A DNA stretch of 64,000 nt from Leclercia adecarboxylata (GTDB taxonomy: Bacteria > Pseudomonadota > Gammaproteobacteria > Enterobacterales > Enterobacteriaceae), in NCBI RefSeq assembly GCF_006874705.1, contig NZ_CP035382.1, positions 868,001 to 932,000 on the forward strand, read 5' to 3'. Every line of letters starts with the position of its first letter. Position 1 is the stretch's first letter. Below, in pieces: positions 56,034-64,000 of the stretch. The notes beneath the pieces are model-generated. The model made no database searches and had not been told where the DNA came from. It saw only the letters and a list, made by a program, of their open reading frames with translations. The position numbers and the translations under genes were made by a program.

Positions 56034-57371
56034 TTAACGCACCATGCAAGGGCGTTTGTTGTTGAAGGTCCACTCCGGGATCAGGTACTGCATCGCCATC
56101 GCGTCGTCGCGCGCGCCAAGACCGTGTTGCAGATACAGCTCGTGCGCCTTCATCACCTGATCCATGTCCAGTTCAACGCCCAGACCTGGCGTGGTCGGCA
56201 CCTGCACCATCCCGCCCTTGATTTCGAACGGCTGTTTGGTCAGGCGCTGGTTGCCCTCCTGCCAGATCCAGTGGGTGTCGATAGCGGTGATATTGCCCGG
56301 CGCGGCCGCAGCCACATGGGTGAACATCGCCAGTGAGATATCGAAGTGGTTGTTTGAGTGCGAGCCCCAGGTCAGGCCAAACTCGTGGCACATCTGGGCC
56401 ACACGTACCGAACCCTGCATGGTCCAGAAGTGCGGATCCGCCAGCGGAATGTCGACCGACTGCAGGGAGAGGGTATGACCCATCTGACGCCAGTCGGTGG
56501 CAATCATGTTGGTGGCGGTTGGCAGACCGGTGGCGCGGCGGAACTCGGCCATCACTTCACGACCGGAGAAGCCCTGCTCGGCGCCGCACGGATCTTCCGC
56601 ATAGGCCAGCACGCCCTTCAGGCGCTTACCGATGCGGATCGCCTCTTCCAGCGACCAGGCCCCGTTTGGATCGAGGGTGACGCGCGCCTGCGGGAAGCGT
56701 TTCGCCAGGGCGATGATAGATTCAGCTTCCTCTTCACCGGCCAGCACGCCGCCTTTCAGTTTGAAATCGTTAAAGCCGTACTTCTCATAGGCCGCTTCTG
56801 CCAGACGGACAACCGCGTCCGGGGTCATCGCTTCTTCATGGCGCAGACGATACCAGTCGCACTGCTCATCCGGCTGGCTCTGGTACGGCAGCGGGGTCAG
56901 CTTGCGGTTGCCGACGAAGAACAGGTAGCCCAGCATCTCGACTTCAGTACGCTGCTGCCCGTCACCCAGCAGCGACGCCACGTTGACGCCAAGGTGCTGA
57001 CCCAGCAGGTCGAGCATTGCGGCTTCAATGCCGGTGACCACATGAATAGTGGTACGCAGGTCAAAGGTCTGCAGGCCGCGACCGCTCGCATCACGGTCGG
57101 CAAACTCATTACGTACGGCATTGAGAATGTTTTTGTAGGCACCCAGGGTTTTGCCTACCACCAGCGGGATCGCATCCTCCAGCGTTTTGCGGATCTTTTC
57201 GCCGCCCGGGATTTCACCCACGCCGGTATGGCCTGAGTTGTCTTTGATAATCACAATATTACGGGTGAAGAACGGGGCATGGGCCCCACTCAGGTTCATC
57301 AGCATACTGTCATGGCCGGCAACCGGAATGATCTGCATGGAAGTGACAACAGGCGTAGTAAATGTGCTCAT
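56034..57371 (-). CDS. gudD: Glucarate dehydratase GudD
   Basis: GudD dehydrates D-glucarate or L-idarate to 5-keto-4-deoxyglucarate. This 445-residue enolase-superfamily enzyme has the catalytic lysines in [10 protein letters not shown], metal ligands in LDPNGAWS and [13 protein letters not shown], the catalytic histidine in [11 protein letters not shown] and its partner in AIDTHWIWQ. All are conserved with E. coli GudD. It begins 15 bases after gudX. Confidence 0.96.
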   Translation of the reverse strand: MSTFTTPVVTSMQIIPVAGHDSMLMNLSGAHAPFFTRNIVIIKDNSGHTGVGEIPGGEKIRKTLEDAIPLVVGKTLGAYKNILNAVRNEFADRDASGRGLQTFDLRTTIHVVTGIEAAMLDLLGQHLGVNVASLLGDGQQRTEVEMLGYLFFVGNRKLTPLPYQSQPDEQCDWYRLRHEEAMTPDAVVRLAEAAYEKYGFNDFKLKGGVLAGEEEAESIIALAKRFPQARVTLDPNGAWSLEEAIRIGKRLKGVLAYAEDPCGAEQGFSGREVMAEFRRATGLPTATNMIATDWRQMGHTLSLQSVDIPLADPHFWTMQGSVRVAQMCHEFGLTWGSHSNNHFDISLAMFTHVAAAAPGNITAIDTHWIWQEGNQRLTKQPFEIKGGMVQVPTTPGLGVELDMDQVMKAHELYLQHGLGARDDAMAMQYLIPEWTFNNKRPCMVR

Positions 57372-57386
57372 AATTCAATCCTTTAA

Positions 57387-58727
57387 TCAGTGGCGACCAA
57401 ACGCCGGGCGTTTACGGTCAAATGTCCAGCCGGGGATAAGGTACTGCATCGGGCCTGCGTCATTACGCGCGCCGCCGGGCAGTTTCTTATAGGCTTCGTG
57501 GGCTTTGTGGATCTGATCCCAGTCAAGCTCCACGCCAAGCCCCGGTGCATCCGGTACGGCAATCTTGCCGTGTTTAATTTCCAGTGGATTTTTGGTCAGG
57601 CGCGCTTCGCCTTCCTGCCAGATCCAGTGGGTGTCGATAGCCGTTGGCGTGCCAGGTGCGGCGGCGCCGACATGGGTAAACATCGCCAGCGAGATATCGA
57701 AGTGGTTATTAGAGTGGCAACCCCAGGTTAAGCCCCAGTCGTCGCACAGCTGAGCCACACGAACCGCGCCGGAGAGGGTCCAGAAGTGCGGATCCGCCAG
57801 CGGGATATCCACCGAGTTCAGCATCACCGCATGGCCCATTTCGCGCCAGTTGGTGGCGATCATATTGGTGGCGACCGGCAGGCCGGTGGCGCGGCGAAAC
57901 TCCGCCATCACCTCACGGCCGGAGAAGCCCTGCTCGGCGCCGCACGGATCTTCGGCGTAGGTCAGGACATCGCCCAGGCCTTTGCACAACGCGATGGCCT
58001 CATCCAGCAGCCAGGCGCCGTTGGGGTCGACGGTAATACGCGCATCCGGGAAGCGTTTTTTCAGAGCGCGGGCGCTCTCGATCTCCTGCTCGCCCGGCAG
58101 CACGCCGCCTTTCAGTTTGAAATCTTTAAAGCCGTAGCGATCCTGGGCCGCTTCCGCCAGACGCACCACCGCCTCGCTGGAGAGCGCCTCCTGATGGCGC
58201 AGGTGATACCAGTCGTGGCTACCCGGCGAACGTTCCAGATAGGGCAGATCGGTTTTGGTGCGATCGCCCAGGTAGAAGAGATAGCCCAGCACGGTGACCG
58301 CATCGCGCTGTTTGCCCGGGCCGAGCAGTTCGCACACCGGCACGTTCAACGCTTTGCCGAGCAGATCCAGCAGCGCCGCTTCCAGCGCCGCCACGGCATT
58401 CACCCGCAGTTCAAATGTCCAGGCACCTTTGCCAAAGGTATCGAAATCGGCAGACTGGTTGCCCTTGTGCACGCGCTGGACCACTTTATTCAGCCGCGCC
58501 ACCTCCTGACCCACCACCTGCGGGATGGCATCCACCAGGGTCTGGTAGATCACCTCGCCGCCGGGGGCTTCCCCGACGCCGGTATTCCCGGCGTTATCGG
58601 TCAGCACCACGATATTGCGGGTAAACCAGGCGTTATGCGCGCCGCCGATGTTCAGCAGCATGCTGTCCTGACCGGCAACCGGGATAACCTTCATTTCGGT
58701 TACAACAGGGCTTGATTGCATACTCAT
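57387..58727 (-). CDS. gudX: Glucarate dehydratase-related protein GudX
   Basis: This 446-residue paralogue of GudD keeps the same active-site blocks ([38 protein letters not shown]). E. coli GudX has low glucarate dehydratase activity and its true role is unclear. It shares one base with the gudP stop and is followed by gudD after 15 bases, so the tandem copies look like an old duplication kept in the operon. Confidence 0.94.
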   Translation of the reverse strand: MSMQSSPVVTEMKVIPVAGQDSMLLNIGGAHNAWFTRNIVVLTDNAGNTGVGEAPGGEVIYQTLVDAIPQVVGQEVARLNKVVQRVHKGNQSADFDTFGKGAWTFELRVNAVAALEAALLDLLGKALNVPVCELLGPGKQRDAVTVLGYLFYLGDRTKTDLPYLERSPGSHDWYHLRHQEALSSEAVVRLAEAAQDRYGFKDFKLKGGVLPGEQEIESARALKKRFPDARITVDPNGAWLLDEAIALCKGLGDVLTYAEDPCGAEQGFSGREVMAEFRRATGLPVATNMIATNWREMGHAVMLNSVDIPLADPHFWTLSGAVRVAQLCDDWGLTWGCHSNNHFDISLAMFTHVGAAAPGTPTAIDTHWIWQEGEARLTKNPLEIKHGKIAVPDAPGLGVELDWDQIHKAHEAYKKLPGGARNDAGPMQYLIPGWTFDRKRPAFGRH

Positions 58728-60082
58728 TATGAACGCTCCGCGACAGGTTTCAGTTCGATACGTTTGATATCACCCACCAGCACCAGGTAGCTCAGTACCG
58801 CCACCAGGGCGTGGACACCTACGTAGATCAGCGCTCCGTTGAACGACCCGGTGGTGCCGACGATATAACCAATGGCAATCGGAGTGACGATCCCGGAGAT
58901 GTTGCCGAACATGTTGAACAGACCGCCGCTCAGGCCGCTGATCTCTTTCGGCGCTGTATCCGCCATCACCGCCCAGCCCAGCGCCCCAATCCCTTTACCG
59001 AAGAAGGCCATCGCCATAAAGCCGATAATCATCCATTCGGCATCCACGTAGTTACACACCACCATCGACATAGAGAGCAGCATACCCAGCACGATCGGCG
59101 TTTTACGGGCAATATTCAGAGAGCCGGTACGACGCATCAGCCAGTCGGAAATCACCCCACCTAACACGCCGCCGACAAAGCCGCAGATCGCCGGAACAGA
59201 GGCCACAAACCCGGCTTTCAGAATCGACATGCCGCGCGCCTGAACCAGATAGACCGGGAACCAGGTGATAAAGAAGTAGGTTAAGGCGTTGATGCAGTAC
59301 TGACCGAGGTAGATCCCCACCATCATACGGGAGCCAACCAGCTGTTTAATCTGGCCCCACTTGTGGCTGAACGGTACTTTCTCTTTGCTTTTGGCCTGAT
59401 CCATGTTGATCAGCGCGCCGCCTGCGGCGATGTAATCCAGCTCTTTCTGGTTTACGCCCGGATGCTGGTTCGGCTCATGGATCACTTTCAGCCAGACAAA
59501 GCTAATTACGATACCCAGCCCGCCCATAAAGAAGAACACGTGTGACCAGCCCACTTCGTGGGTCAGCCAGCCCATGATTGGGGCGAAGATGACGGTCGCG
59601 AAGTATTGCGCGGAGTTAAAAATGGACACCGCCGTTCCCCTCTCCTGCGCCGGGAACCAGGCTGCCACTATGCGGCTATTACCCGGGAAGGAAGGCGCCT
59701 CTGCCAGCCCGACCAGGAAGCGCAGGGTAAAGAGCGCGACAATGATGCCAAAGCCGTTAAAGATATCGACGAAGCCCTGTAACAGGGTAAACATGGACCA
59801 GATAAAGATGGACCAGAAGTAGACGCGTTTTGAACCGAAGCGATCGAGCAACCAACCGCCAGGGATTTGGCCGATAACATAGGCCCATGAAAATGCCGAG
59901 AAAACATACCCCATACCGACCGGATCCAGACCGATATCTTTTGCCATTTCGGAACCGGCAATCGACAGCGTGGCGCGGTCGCCATAGTTAAAGGATGTGA
60001 CGATAAACAGCATCACCACTATCCAATAGCGAGCATTGGTGCGCTTTTCAGCGCTGCTCGCCGCCTGGCTTAATGTACTCAT
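58727..60082 (-). CDS. gudP: Glucarate/galactarate MFS transporter GudP
   Basis: GudP is the proton-linked importer of glucarate. This 451-residue anion:cation symporter-family MFS protein has twelve predicted helices; the first helix carries the family [14 protein letters not shown], and the loop 2-3 region is [20 protein letters not shown]. It is the first gene of gudP-gudX-gudD(-garK). The ATG has CAGGAG eight bases before it. Confidence 0.94.
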   Translation of the reverse strand: MSTLSQAASSAEKRTNARYWIVVMLFIVTSFNYGDRATLSIAGSEMAKDIGLDPVGMGYVFSAFSWAYVIGQIPGGWLLDRFGSKRVYFWSIFIWSMFTLLQGFVDIFNGFGIIVALFTLRFLVGLAEAPSFPGNSRIVAAWFPAQERGTAVSIFNSAQYFATVIFAPIMGWLTHEVGWSHVFFFMGGLGIVISFVWLKVIHEPNQHPGVNQKELDYIAAGGALINMDQAKSKEKVPFSHKWGQIKQLVGSRMMVGIYLGQYCINALTYFFITWFPVYLVQARGMSILKAGFVASVPAICGFVGGVLGGVISDWLMRRTGSLNIARKTPIVLGMLLSMSMVVCNYVDAEWMIIGFMAMAFFGKGIGALGWAVMADTAPKEISGLSGGLFNMFGNISGIVTPIAIGYIVGTTGSFNGALIYVGVHALVAVLSYLVLVGDIKRIELKPVAERS

Positions 60083-60566
60083 TCTTGCACTCCTGAATCA
60101 TAGCGTTTCGCTACGTTCATTCTGAACAGCACAACCGTAGGGTAATCAGAATGACGTGTATGTGTTTTTGCAGTTTTGAACGTTGAGGTCTTTTGCCTTA
60201 CTGACTGCATTTTTATTAACTGGCGGAAAAAGTATAAGAAAGGATCAAGACCCCTCTCACCGTGCAACAACCCAACATTGGCACGCTCGTGTGCGGTTGT
60301 TTGTGGCAAAAGCACAACTCAATGGAAGAGACTTCACGGAAATGAAAACTGCCTGCCCATAAGCGGGAGGCCAGAGAGAGGGAATCGTGGGAGTGTGAAA
60401 CAGGTCGCTTGACGCAGTGAAAATGCCTGCCAATACCCGCTATTAATGTACGGAATTACGGGCGATTGCCCAATGCTTACTCGATTCAGTGACCTTACAC
60501 TGGCTGTAAGGTCGCTTTGTTAACTGGCAACGGGTTCTGGCCCTCCGCAGCAGGGAGGGCAGGAAC
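60083..60566. promoter_or_regulatory. 484-bp control region upstream of gudP
   Basis: I see no credible gene here. Near the gudP side an inverted repeat TTGTG-GCAAAAG-CACAA (60301-60317) could be an operator; its spacer is one base short for a CRP site. CdaR, the usual sugar-diacid activator, would be expected to act in this region. A perfect 9-bp hairpin GACCTTACA-CTGGC-TGTAAGGTC lies at 60491-60513, and another, CCCTCC-GCAGCA-GGAGGG type, at 60541-60559 after the yqcA stop. Neither has a T-run. Confidence 0.5.
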
Positions 60567-61016
60567 TTATTTTAACAATGTACCCCACTGTTCAACCCAG
60601 GGGTTGGCTTCGCTTTCGGGCTCAGGATGTTCAGAGGCATCGATCATCAGCATTTCCCCCACGCGCTGAGCACTTTGCTCCTGTAACAGGGCGTCGAACT
60701 GCTTGCCGCCACCACAGAAATTCGCATACGTGCTGTCACCCAGCGCGATGATGCCGTAGCGCATCTCCGGTTGATAACCCAGCTTGTCTTTGATGCCCTG
60801 GAACAACGGTACGATACTGTCCGGCAGATCGCCCTGCCCGGTTGTCGAGGTGACCACCAGCGTATACTGGCCCTGGTATTTTTCCCAGTCGGCAAGTTCG
60901 GGATCTTCATAGACCGCGGTTTTATGGCCCATTCCCGCAAGAATAGCTTCGGCCTCTTCGGCCACCAGCAGCGAATTGCCATACATCGTGCCGACAAAAA
61001 TTCCGACTACAGCCAT
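60567..61016 (-). CDS. yqcA: Flavodoxin YqcA
   Basis: The 149-residue short-chain flavodoxin of the MioC/YqcA type binds FMN at [15 protein letters not shown] and [13 protein letters not shown], with the third loop [16 protein letters not shown] role as electron donor in a biosynthetic step is likely but not defined. It lies 24 bases after truC, on the same strand. Confidence 0.93.
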   Translation of the reverse strand: MAVVGIFVGTMYGNSLLVAEEAEAILAGMGHKTAVYEDPELADWEKYQGQYTLVVTSTTGQGDLPDSIVPLFQGIKDKLGYQPEMRYGIIALGDSTYANFCGGGKQFDALLQEQSAQRVGEMLMIDASEHPEPESEANPWVEQWGTLLK

Positions 61017-61040
61017 GGTTTACTCCCTCAATGAATGCAA

Positions 61041-61814
61041 TTAACGTTTATCCTGAACGTTGGCGGGATCAAACTCAACCCTTTCATTTTCGGGGAGTTG
61101 CCCGCACCAGCCAAAGTGTGACAGCGCCTGCATCCAAACCGGATCAAGCCCGGCCCGGATCGTCAGCGGCTCGCCGGTAAACGGATGCACCAGGTTCAGC
61201 TGGCTGGCGTGCAACATCAGACGGTTGCAGCCAAAATGCTCCGCCGCGCTGCGGTTCTGCCGCAGATCGCCGTGCTTGCTGTCGCCGATAATCGGATGGC
61301 GCAGATGGGAAAGGTGACGTCGAAGCTGGTGCTTCCGCCCGGTTTTTGGCTCCAGTTCGACCAGGCTGTAGCGCGTGGTCGGGAACTTGCTGATGGCGAC
61401 AGGCAGTTCGGTGGTCGCCAGACCACGATAGTCCGTCACCGCGGGCTGTGGGCCTTTATCTTCGCGGGCATATTTATCGGCGATTTTATCCAGCTCTTCG
61501 ACCAGCGGATAATCGAGCGTCGCGGCCTCGGTCAGCCAGCCCCGGACAATCGCATGGTAGCGTTTCTGGATCTGATGCTGCTCGAACTGCTGCGACAGGC
61601 GTCGTCCGGCCTCGCTGGAGAGCCCCATTAGCAGCACGCCTGAGGTCGGTCTGTCGAGACGGTGGGCGGTAAAGACATGCTGACCAATCTGATCGCGCAC
61701 CGTCTGCATCACCACCACTTTTTCATCGCGATCGAGCCAGCTCCGGTGCACCAGCCAGCCGGAAGGTTTATTGACCGCAACCAGCCACTCATCCTGATAA
61801 AGGATCTCAATCAT
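61041..61814 (-). CDS. truC: tRNA pseudouridine(65) synthase TruC
   Basis: TruC makes pseudouridine 65 in tRNA-Ile1 and tRNA-Asp. The 257-residue RluA-family protein has the catalytic aspartate in AHRLDRPTSGVLLMGLS and the family block YSLVELEPKTGRKHQLRRH. It overlaps yqcC by 4 bases. Confidence 0.95.
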   Translation of the reverse strand: MIEILYQDEWLVAVNKPSGWLVHRSWLDRDEKVVVMQTVRDQIGQHVFTAHRLDRPTSGVLLMGLSSEAGRRLSQQFEQHQIQKRYHAIVRGWLTEAATLDYPLVEELDKIADKYAREDKGPQPAVTDYRGLATTELPVAISKFPTTRYSLVELEPKTGRKHQLRRHLSHLRHPIIGDSKHGDLRQNRSAAEHFGCNRLMLHASQLNLVHPFTGEPLTIRAGLDPVWMQALSHFGWCGQLPENERVEFDPANVQDKR

Positions 61815-62137
61815 GCTTCGTCGCCAAAGAGCGTGTCCAGCGCCAGTAATGCCGCCAGCACCGCGTCGCGTGACGGATGGGCAGCGTCCAGCGCCATTTC
61901 ATAATAAGGCGCGACGGCAAAGTTTTGCGGCAGCGGATGTCCACCCTCAATCAGGGCATGCATGCGGGGAATAAGCACCCATTGCAGCCACTCAAACGGC
62001 TCCAGGGTGTCCATACAGAAAGGTTGCGTGCTCTCAAACGCGTCAGGCTGCGGCGCCGCCTCCTGCCACAGTTGATGATCGCGCATTAAAGCTTCGATGG
62101 CGTGCAGCTGCGCGCGCACATGGTCGTGATGCGTCAT
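61811..62137 (-). CDS. yqcC: YqcC family protein
   Basis: The 108-residue protein is of unknown function and close to E. coli YqcC, with the conserved FEWLQWVLIPRMHALIEGG and AVAPYYEMALD. The start at 62137 (MTHHDHVRAQL) matches E. coli; an upstream extension of 24 codons runs toward the csrB terminator and is unlikely. It is coupled to truC by a 4-base overlap. Confidence 0.92.
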   Translation of the reverse strand: MTHHDHVRAQLHAIEALMRDHQLWQEAAPQPDAFESTQPFCMDTLEPFEWLQWVLIPRMHALIEGGHPLPQNFAVAPYYEMALDAAHPSRDAVLAALLALDTLFGDEA

Positions 62138-62194
62138 GAAAACCTCAACTGAAAATCTGAACGGCGGGCAGCATAGCAAAGACCACGCAGAAAT

Positions 62195-62558
62195 AAAAAA
62201 AGGGAGCACTGTAAAAACAGTGCTCCCGGTTCGTTTCGCAGCAATCCAGCTACTTTTAGTGCTCCCTGCTCATCCGTGACAACTTTTCCTCTGACCCGAA
62301 GGTCTGGTCTTCCCTCGACCACTGCATCCTGCGCACATCATCCTGATGTGACGGTTTCATCCTGAAACGTCCTGGCCTTCCTGACCCACCGGACATCCTT
62401 ACCGGCTCTCATTCTCCGTCCTGGAGGTGTCCTTCACGCATCCTGCGTTATCCTTTTGCTTCGTCCTGAAGCCTTCCCTGTAACGCCTTCCTGACGTGTC
62501 CTACGTTAAGAAACGCCATCATCCTGATGTTCGTTTCTCGTGTCGGCTTCCTGTCGAC
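62195..62558 (-). ncRNA. csrB: CsrB, CsrA-sequestering small RNA
   Basis: On the minus strand this stretch of about 364 bases carries 23 GGA triplets, many as CAGGATG or AGGAAG in small hairpin loops, the arrangement by which CsrB binds many CsrA dimers. The 5' end GTCGACAGG at 62558 equals the E. coli CsrB start. The 3' end is a strong terminator, GGGAGCACTGT-TTTT-ACAGTGCTCCC followed by T7 (62195-62227). It lies between syd and yqcC, as in E. coli. End points are inferred by likeness to E. coli. Confidence 0.94.
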
Positions 62559-62732
62559 GGACATAGAATCCCCTATTCCGCTTCGTCTTACAAGGCACTC
62601 CGTAAGCTAAATTAAACAGATGTTACATCTTATTACTGCCAGATTCTTACTCAACAAGCTGATAATTAATGAGTTATCTGACAGCATAATATGTTGCGCG
62701 TATCGGTTATTACGGTGATCTCTTACAAGCTT

Positions 62733-62750
62733 TGTAAGAGATCTCTCACA
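62733..62750. promoter_or_regulatory. UvrY-type site upstream of csrB
   Basis: TGTAAGAGATCTCTCACA matches the reported UvrY/SirA palindrome TGTAAGAGATCTCTTACA at 17 of 18 positions and lies about 175-190 bases before the csrB start. A partial copy, TTGTAAGAGATCAC on the minus strand, lies just beside it at 62715-62728. It overlaps the region just after syd. Confidence 0.8.
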
Positions 62751-62769
62751 CGCGCAGTAGTATTCAGGA

Positions 62770-63315
62770 TTACACGACGGGATGCAGTTGCTTGAGGAAA
62801 TCCGTAAGGGAAGCAGAGAGGAACTGGCGTTTCTGCGTGCCCAGCGTCTCTTTTACCACGTTCCCCGTGAGGTTGCAGACAGAGAGGATATCCATTTCGC
62901 TGTCGAGGGTGGCGATAAAGAGCGTTGGCGATAGCTTCAGGCGCTTCTGGGTCACAAGATGCCCAATCAGGTTCTCCTGCACGCGCAGCAAATCCTCTTC
63001 ACTCCAGGTTTGCAGCAGAGTCAGCATCTCGTTATCAAAGCGAGCGCACATATCCCCGGCAAACTGTGTGGTATAGAACGCGTGGACCGCAGGTTGTACC
63101 ACAATGTCCATTGCGCGTTCAATCGCCTTTACATTCTGCTCTGTGGTAAACGGCTGGGGCTGCCAGATCACGGTATCCCCGGAAGAGGTGATAATACAGG
63201 GCGAAGGGACGCCATACAGCGCCTCGCTTTGCGGCCATGTCCCTTTCTGTTCATGCCAGGCGTCACAGTAACGCGCCGTAAACGCGGTTAAGGCAGCAGC
63301 AGTCTCTTTATCCAC
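62770..63315 (-). CDS. syd: SecY-interacting protein Syd
   Basis: Syd is a peripheral cytoplasmic protein that binds SecY and checks faulty translocons. The 181-residue protein has the same length as in E. coli and the conserved blocks [18 protein letters not shown] and [13 protein letters not shown]. It is divergent from queF. Confidence 0.94.
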   Translation of the reverse strand: MDKETAAALTAFTARYCDAWHEQKGTWPQSEALYGVPSPCIITSSGDTVIWQPQPFTTEQNVKAIERAMDIVVQPAVHAFYTTQFAGDMCARFDNEMLTLLQTWSEEDLLRVQENLIGHLVTQKRLKLSPTLFIATLDSEMDILSVCNLTGNVVKETLGTQKRQFLSASLTDFLKQLHPVV

Positions 63316-63384
63316 CGGTTTCTCTCTTCATATAAGCCAGGATACACTCAGCTGCATAGTTTACCTTTAAAGTGACAACGAAAC

Positions 63385-64000
63385 ATGTCTTACGAAAATC
63401 ATGATGCCTTATCGGGCTTAACCTTGGGCAAAACCACCGCCTATCGCGACACCTACGACGCCAGCCTGTTACAGGGGGTACCGCGCAGTCTTAACCGCGA
63501 TCCGCTGGGGCTGAAAGCCGATAGCCTGCCCTTTCACGGCGGCGATATCTGGACGCTGTATGAGCTCTCCTGGCTTAACGCCCACGGCTTACCGCAGGTG
63601 GCGGTGGGCCACGTTGAACTGGATTACACCAGCGTCAATCTGGTGGAGTCTAAAAGCTTCAAGCTCTACCTCAACAGCTTCAACCAGACTCGCTTTGAGA
63701 GCTGGGAAGCGGTGCAGCTCACGCTGGAACGCGACCTGAGCGCCTGCGCGCAGGGGAAAGTAACCGTTGCCCTCTACCGCATTGACGAGCTGGAAGGCCA
63801 GCCGATCGCCCACTTCCACGGCACCTGCATTGACGATCAGGAGATCGAAATCGACAACTACCAGTTTGATACCGCCTGGCTGGAAAACGCCGCCAGCGGC
63901 AACCTGGTAGAAGAGACGCTGGTCAGCCACCTGCTGAAATCCAACTGCCTTATCACCCATCAGCCTGACTGGGGTTCGGTACAGATCCAGTATAGCGGCG
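63385..64000 (+). CDS. queF: NADPH-dependent 7-cyano-7-deazaguanine reductase QueF (partial)
   Basis: QueF reduces preQ0 to preQ1 in queuosine synthesis. The frame starts at 63385 ([20 protein letters not shown]) and runs open to the window end, giving about 205 of roughly 282 residues. The long-type (tandem T-fold) QueF pattern is seen, with the substrate block [20 protein letters not shown] in one half and the catalytic cysteine in [15 protein letters not shown]. With queD and queE in the same window, three steps of the pathway are near each other. Confidence 0.94.
   Translation, partial: MSYENHDALSGLTLGKTTAYRDTYDASLLQGVPRSLNRDPLGLKADSLPFHGGDIWTLYELSWLNAHGLPQVAVGHVELDYTSVNLVESKSFKLYLNSFNQTRFESWEAVQLTLERDLSACAQGKVTVALYRIDELEGQPIAHFHGTCIDDQEIEIDNYQFDTAWLENAASGNLVEETLVSHLLKSNCLITHQPDWGSVQIQYSG

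Noticed and set aside
60301..60317. CRP site upstream of gudP
   Set aside because: TTGTG and CACAA arms are spaced seven bases between TGTG and CACA instead of eight, so it does not fit the CRP geometry.

Overview
The window is a chromosomal segment of an Enterobacteriaceae species. Protein after protein closely resembles Escherichia coli or Salmonella, and the gene order follows the E. coli map around minute 61-63 (srlR-gutQ-norRVW ... ascGFB ... mutS ... rpoS-nlpD-pcm-surE-truD-ispFD-ftsB-cysNCD ... cysHIJ-queD ... eno-pyrG-mazG-relA-rlmD-barA-gudDXP-yqcA-truC-yqcC-csrB-syd-queF). REP/BIME elements fit the same group. The genus (an Enterobacter, Leclercia or Lelliottia type is plausible) cannot be fixed from sequence alone.

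Layout. 1-6.1 kb: the end of the glucitol operon (srlR, gutQ), then the nitric-oxide detoxification module norR/norVW with three perfect NorR enhancer boxes and a sigma-54 promoter. 6.1-12.5 kb: a 52-residue small ORF, a tandem REP array, an SgrR/YbaE-like regulator and the cryptic-type beta-glucoside system ascG/ascFB. 12.5-16.7 kb: an apparently Fur-controlled iron-siderophore ABC importer with an MFS transporter. 16.7-17.5 kb: ygbA with an NsrR-like box, and a SymE-like toxin gene with a LexA-like box. 17.5-23.5 kb: mutS and the variable mutS-rpoS interval, which here holds a hydroxyarylic-acid decarboxylase set (ecdBCD) with a divergent MarR regulator and an NTF2-like protein. 23.5-30.2 kb: rpoS, nlpD, pcm, surE, truD, ispF, ispD, ftsB, ygbE. 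30.2-40.4 kb: sulfate assimilation (cysDNC, a second-type cysG, cysHIJ) around iap. 40.7-42.7 kb: queD, ygcW, queE. 42.9-44.1 kb: a lone crtX-like zeaxanthin glucosyltransferase. 44.2-54.8 kb: eno, pyrG, mazG, relA, rlmD, barA. 54.8-60.1 kb: D-glucarate catabolism (garK, gudD, gudX, gudP). 60.5-64 kb: yqcA, truC, yqcC, the CsrB RNA, syd and a truncated queF.

Connections. The nor genes and ygbA are both nitric-oxide responsive in relatives. BarA, encoded here, feeds UvrY, which activates csrB, also here, and a UvrY-type site lies upstream of csrB. queD, queE and queF serve one pathway (queuosine). cysD, N, C, H, I, J and the cysG sirohaem enzyme together take sulfate to sulfide. gudP, gudX, gudD and garK form an uptake and breakdown path for glucarate.

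Differences from the E. coli arrangement. hypF-hydN and the hyc-hyp-fhlA formate-hydrogenlyase block, the iap-linked CRISPR-Cas locus, mazEF and most of the ygcN-ygcE block are missing from their usual places. The novel or accessory pieces are the iron importer/MFS operon, the SgrR-like gene, the SymE-like gene, the decarboxylase block, the internally shortened CysG with a 137-bp palindromic element beside it, and the orphan crtX. The orphan crtX is the most surprising gene in the window.
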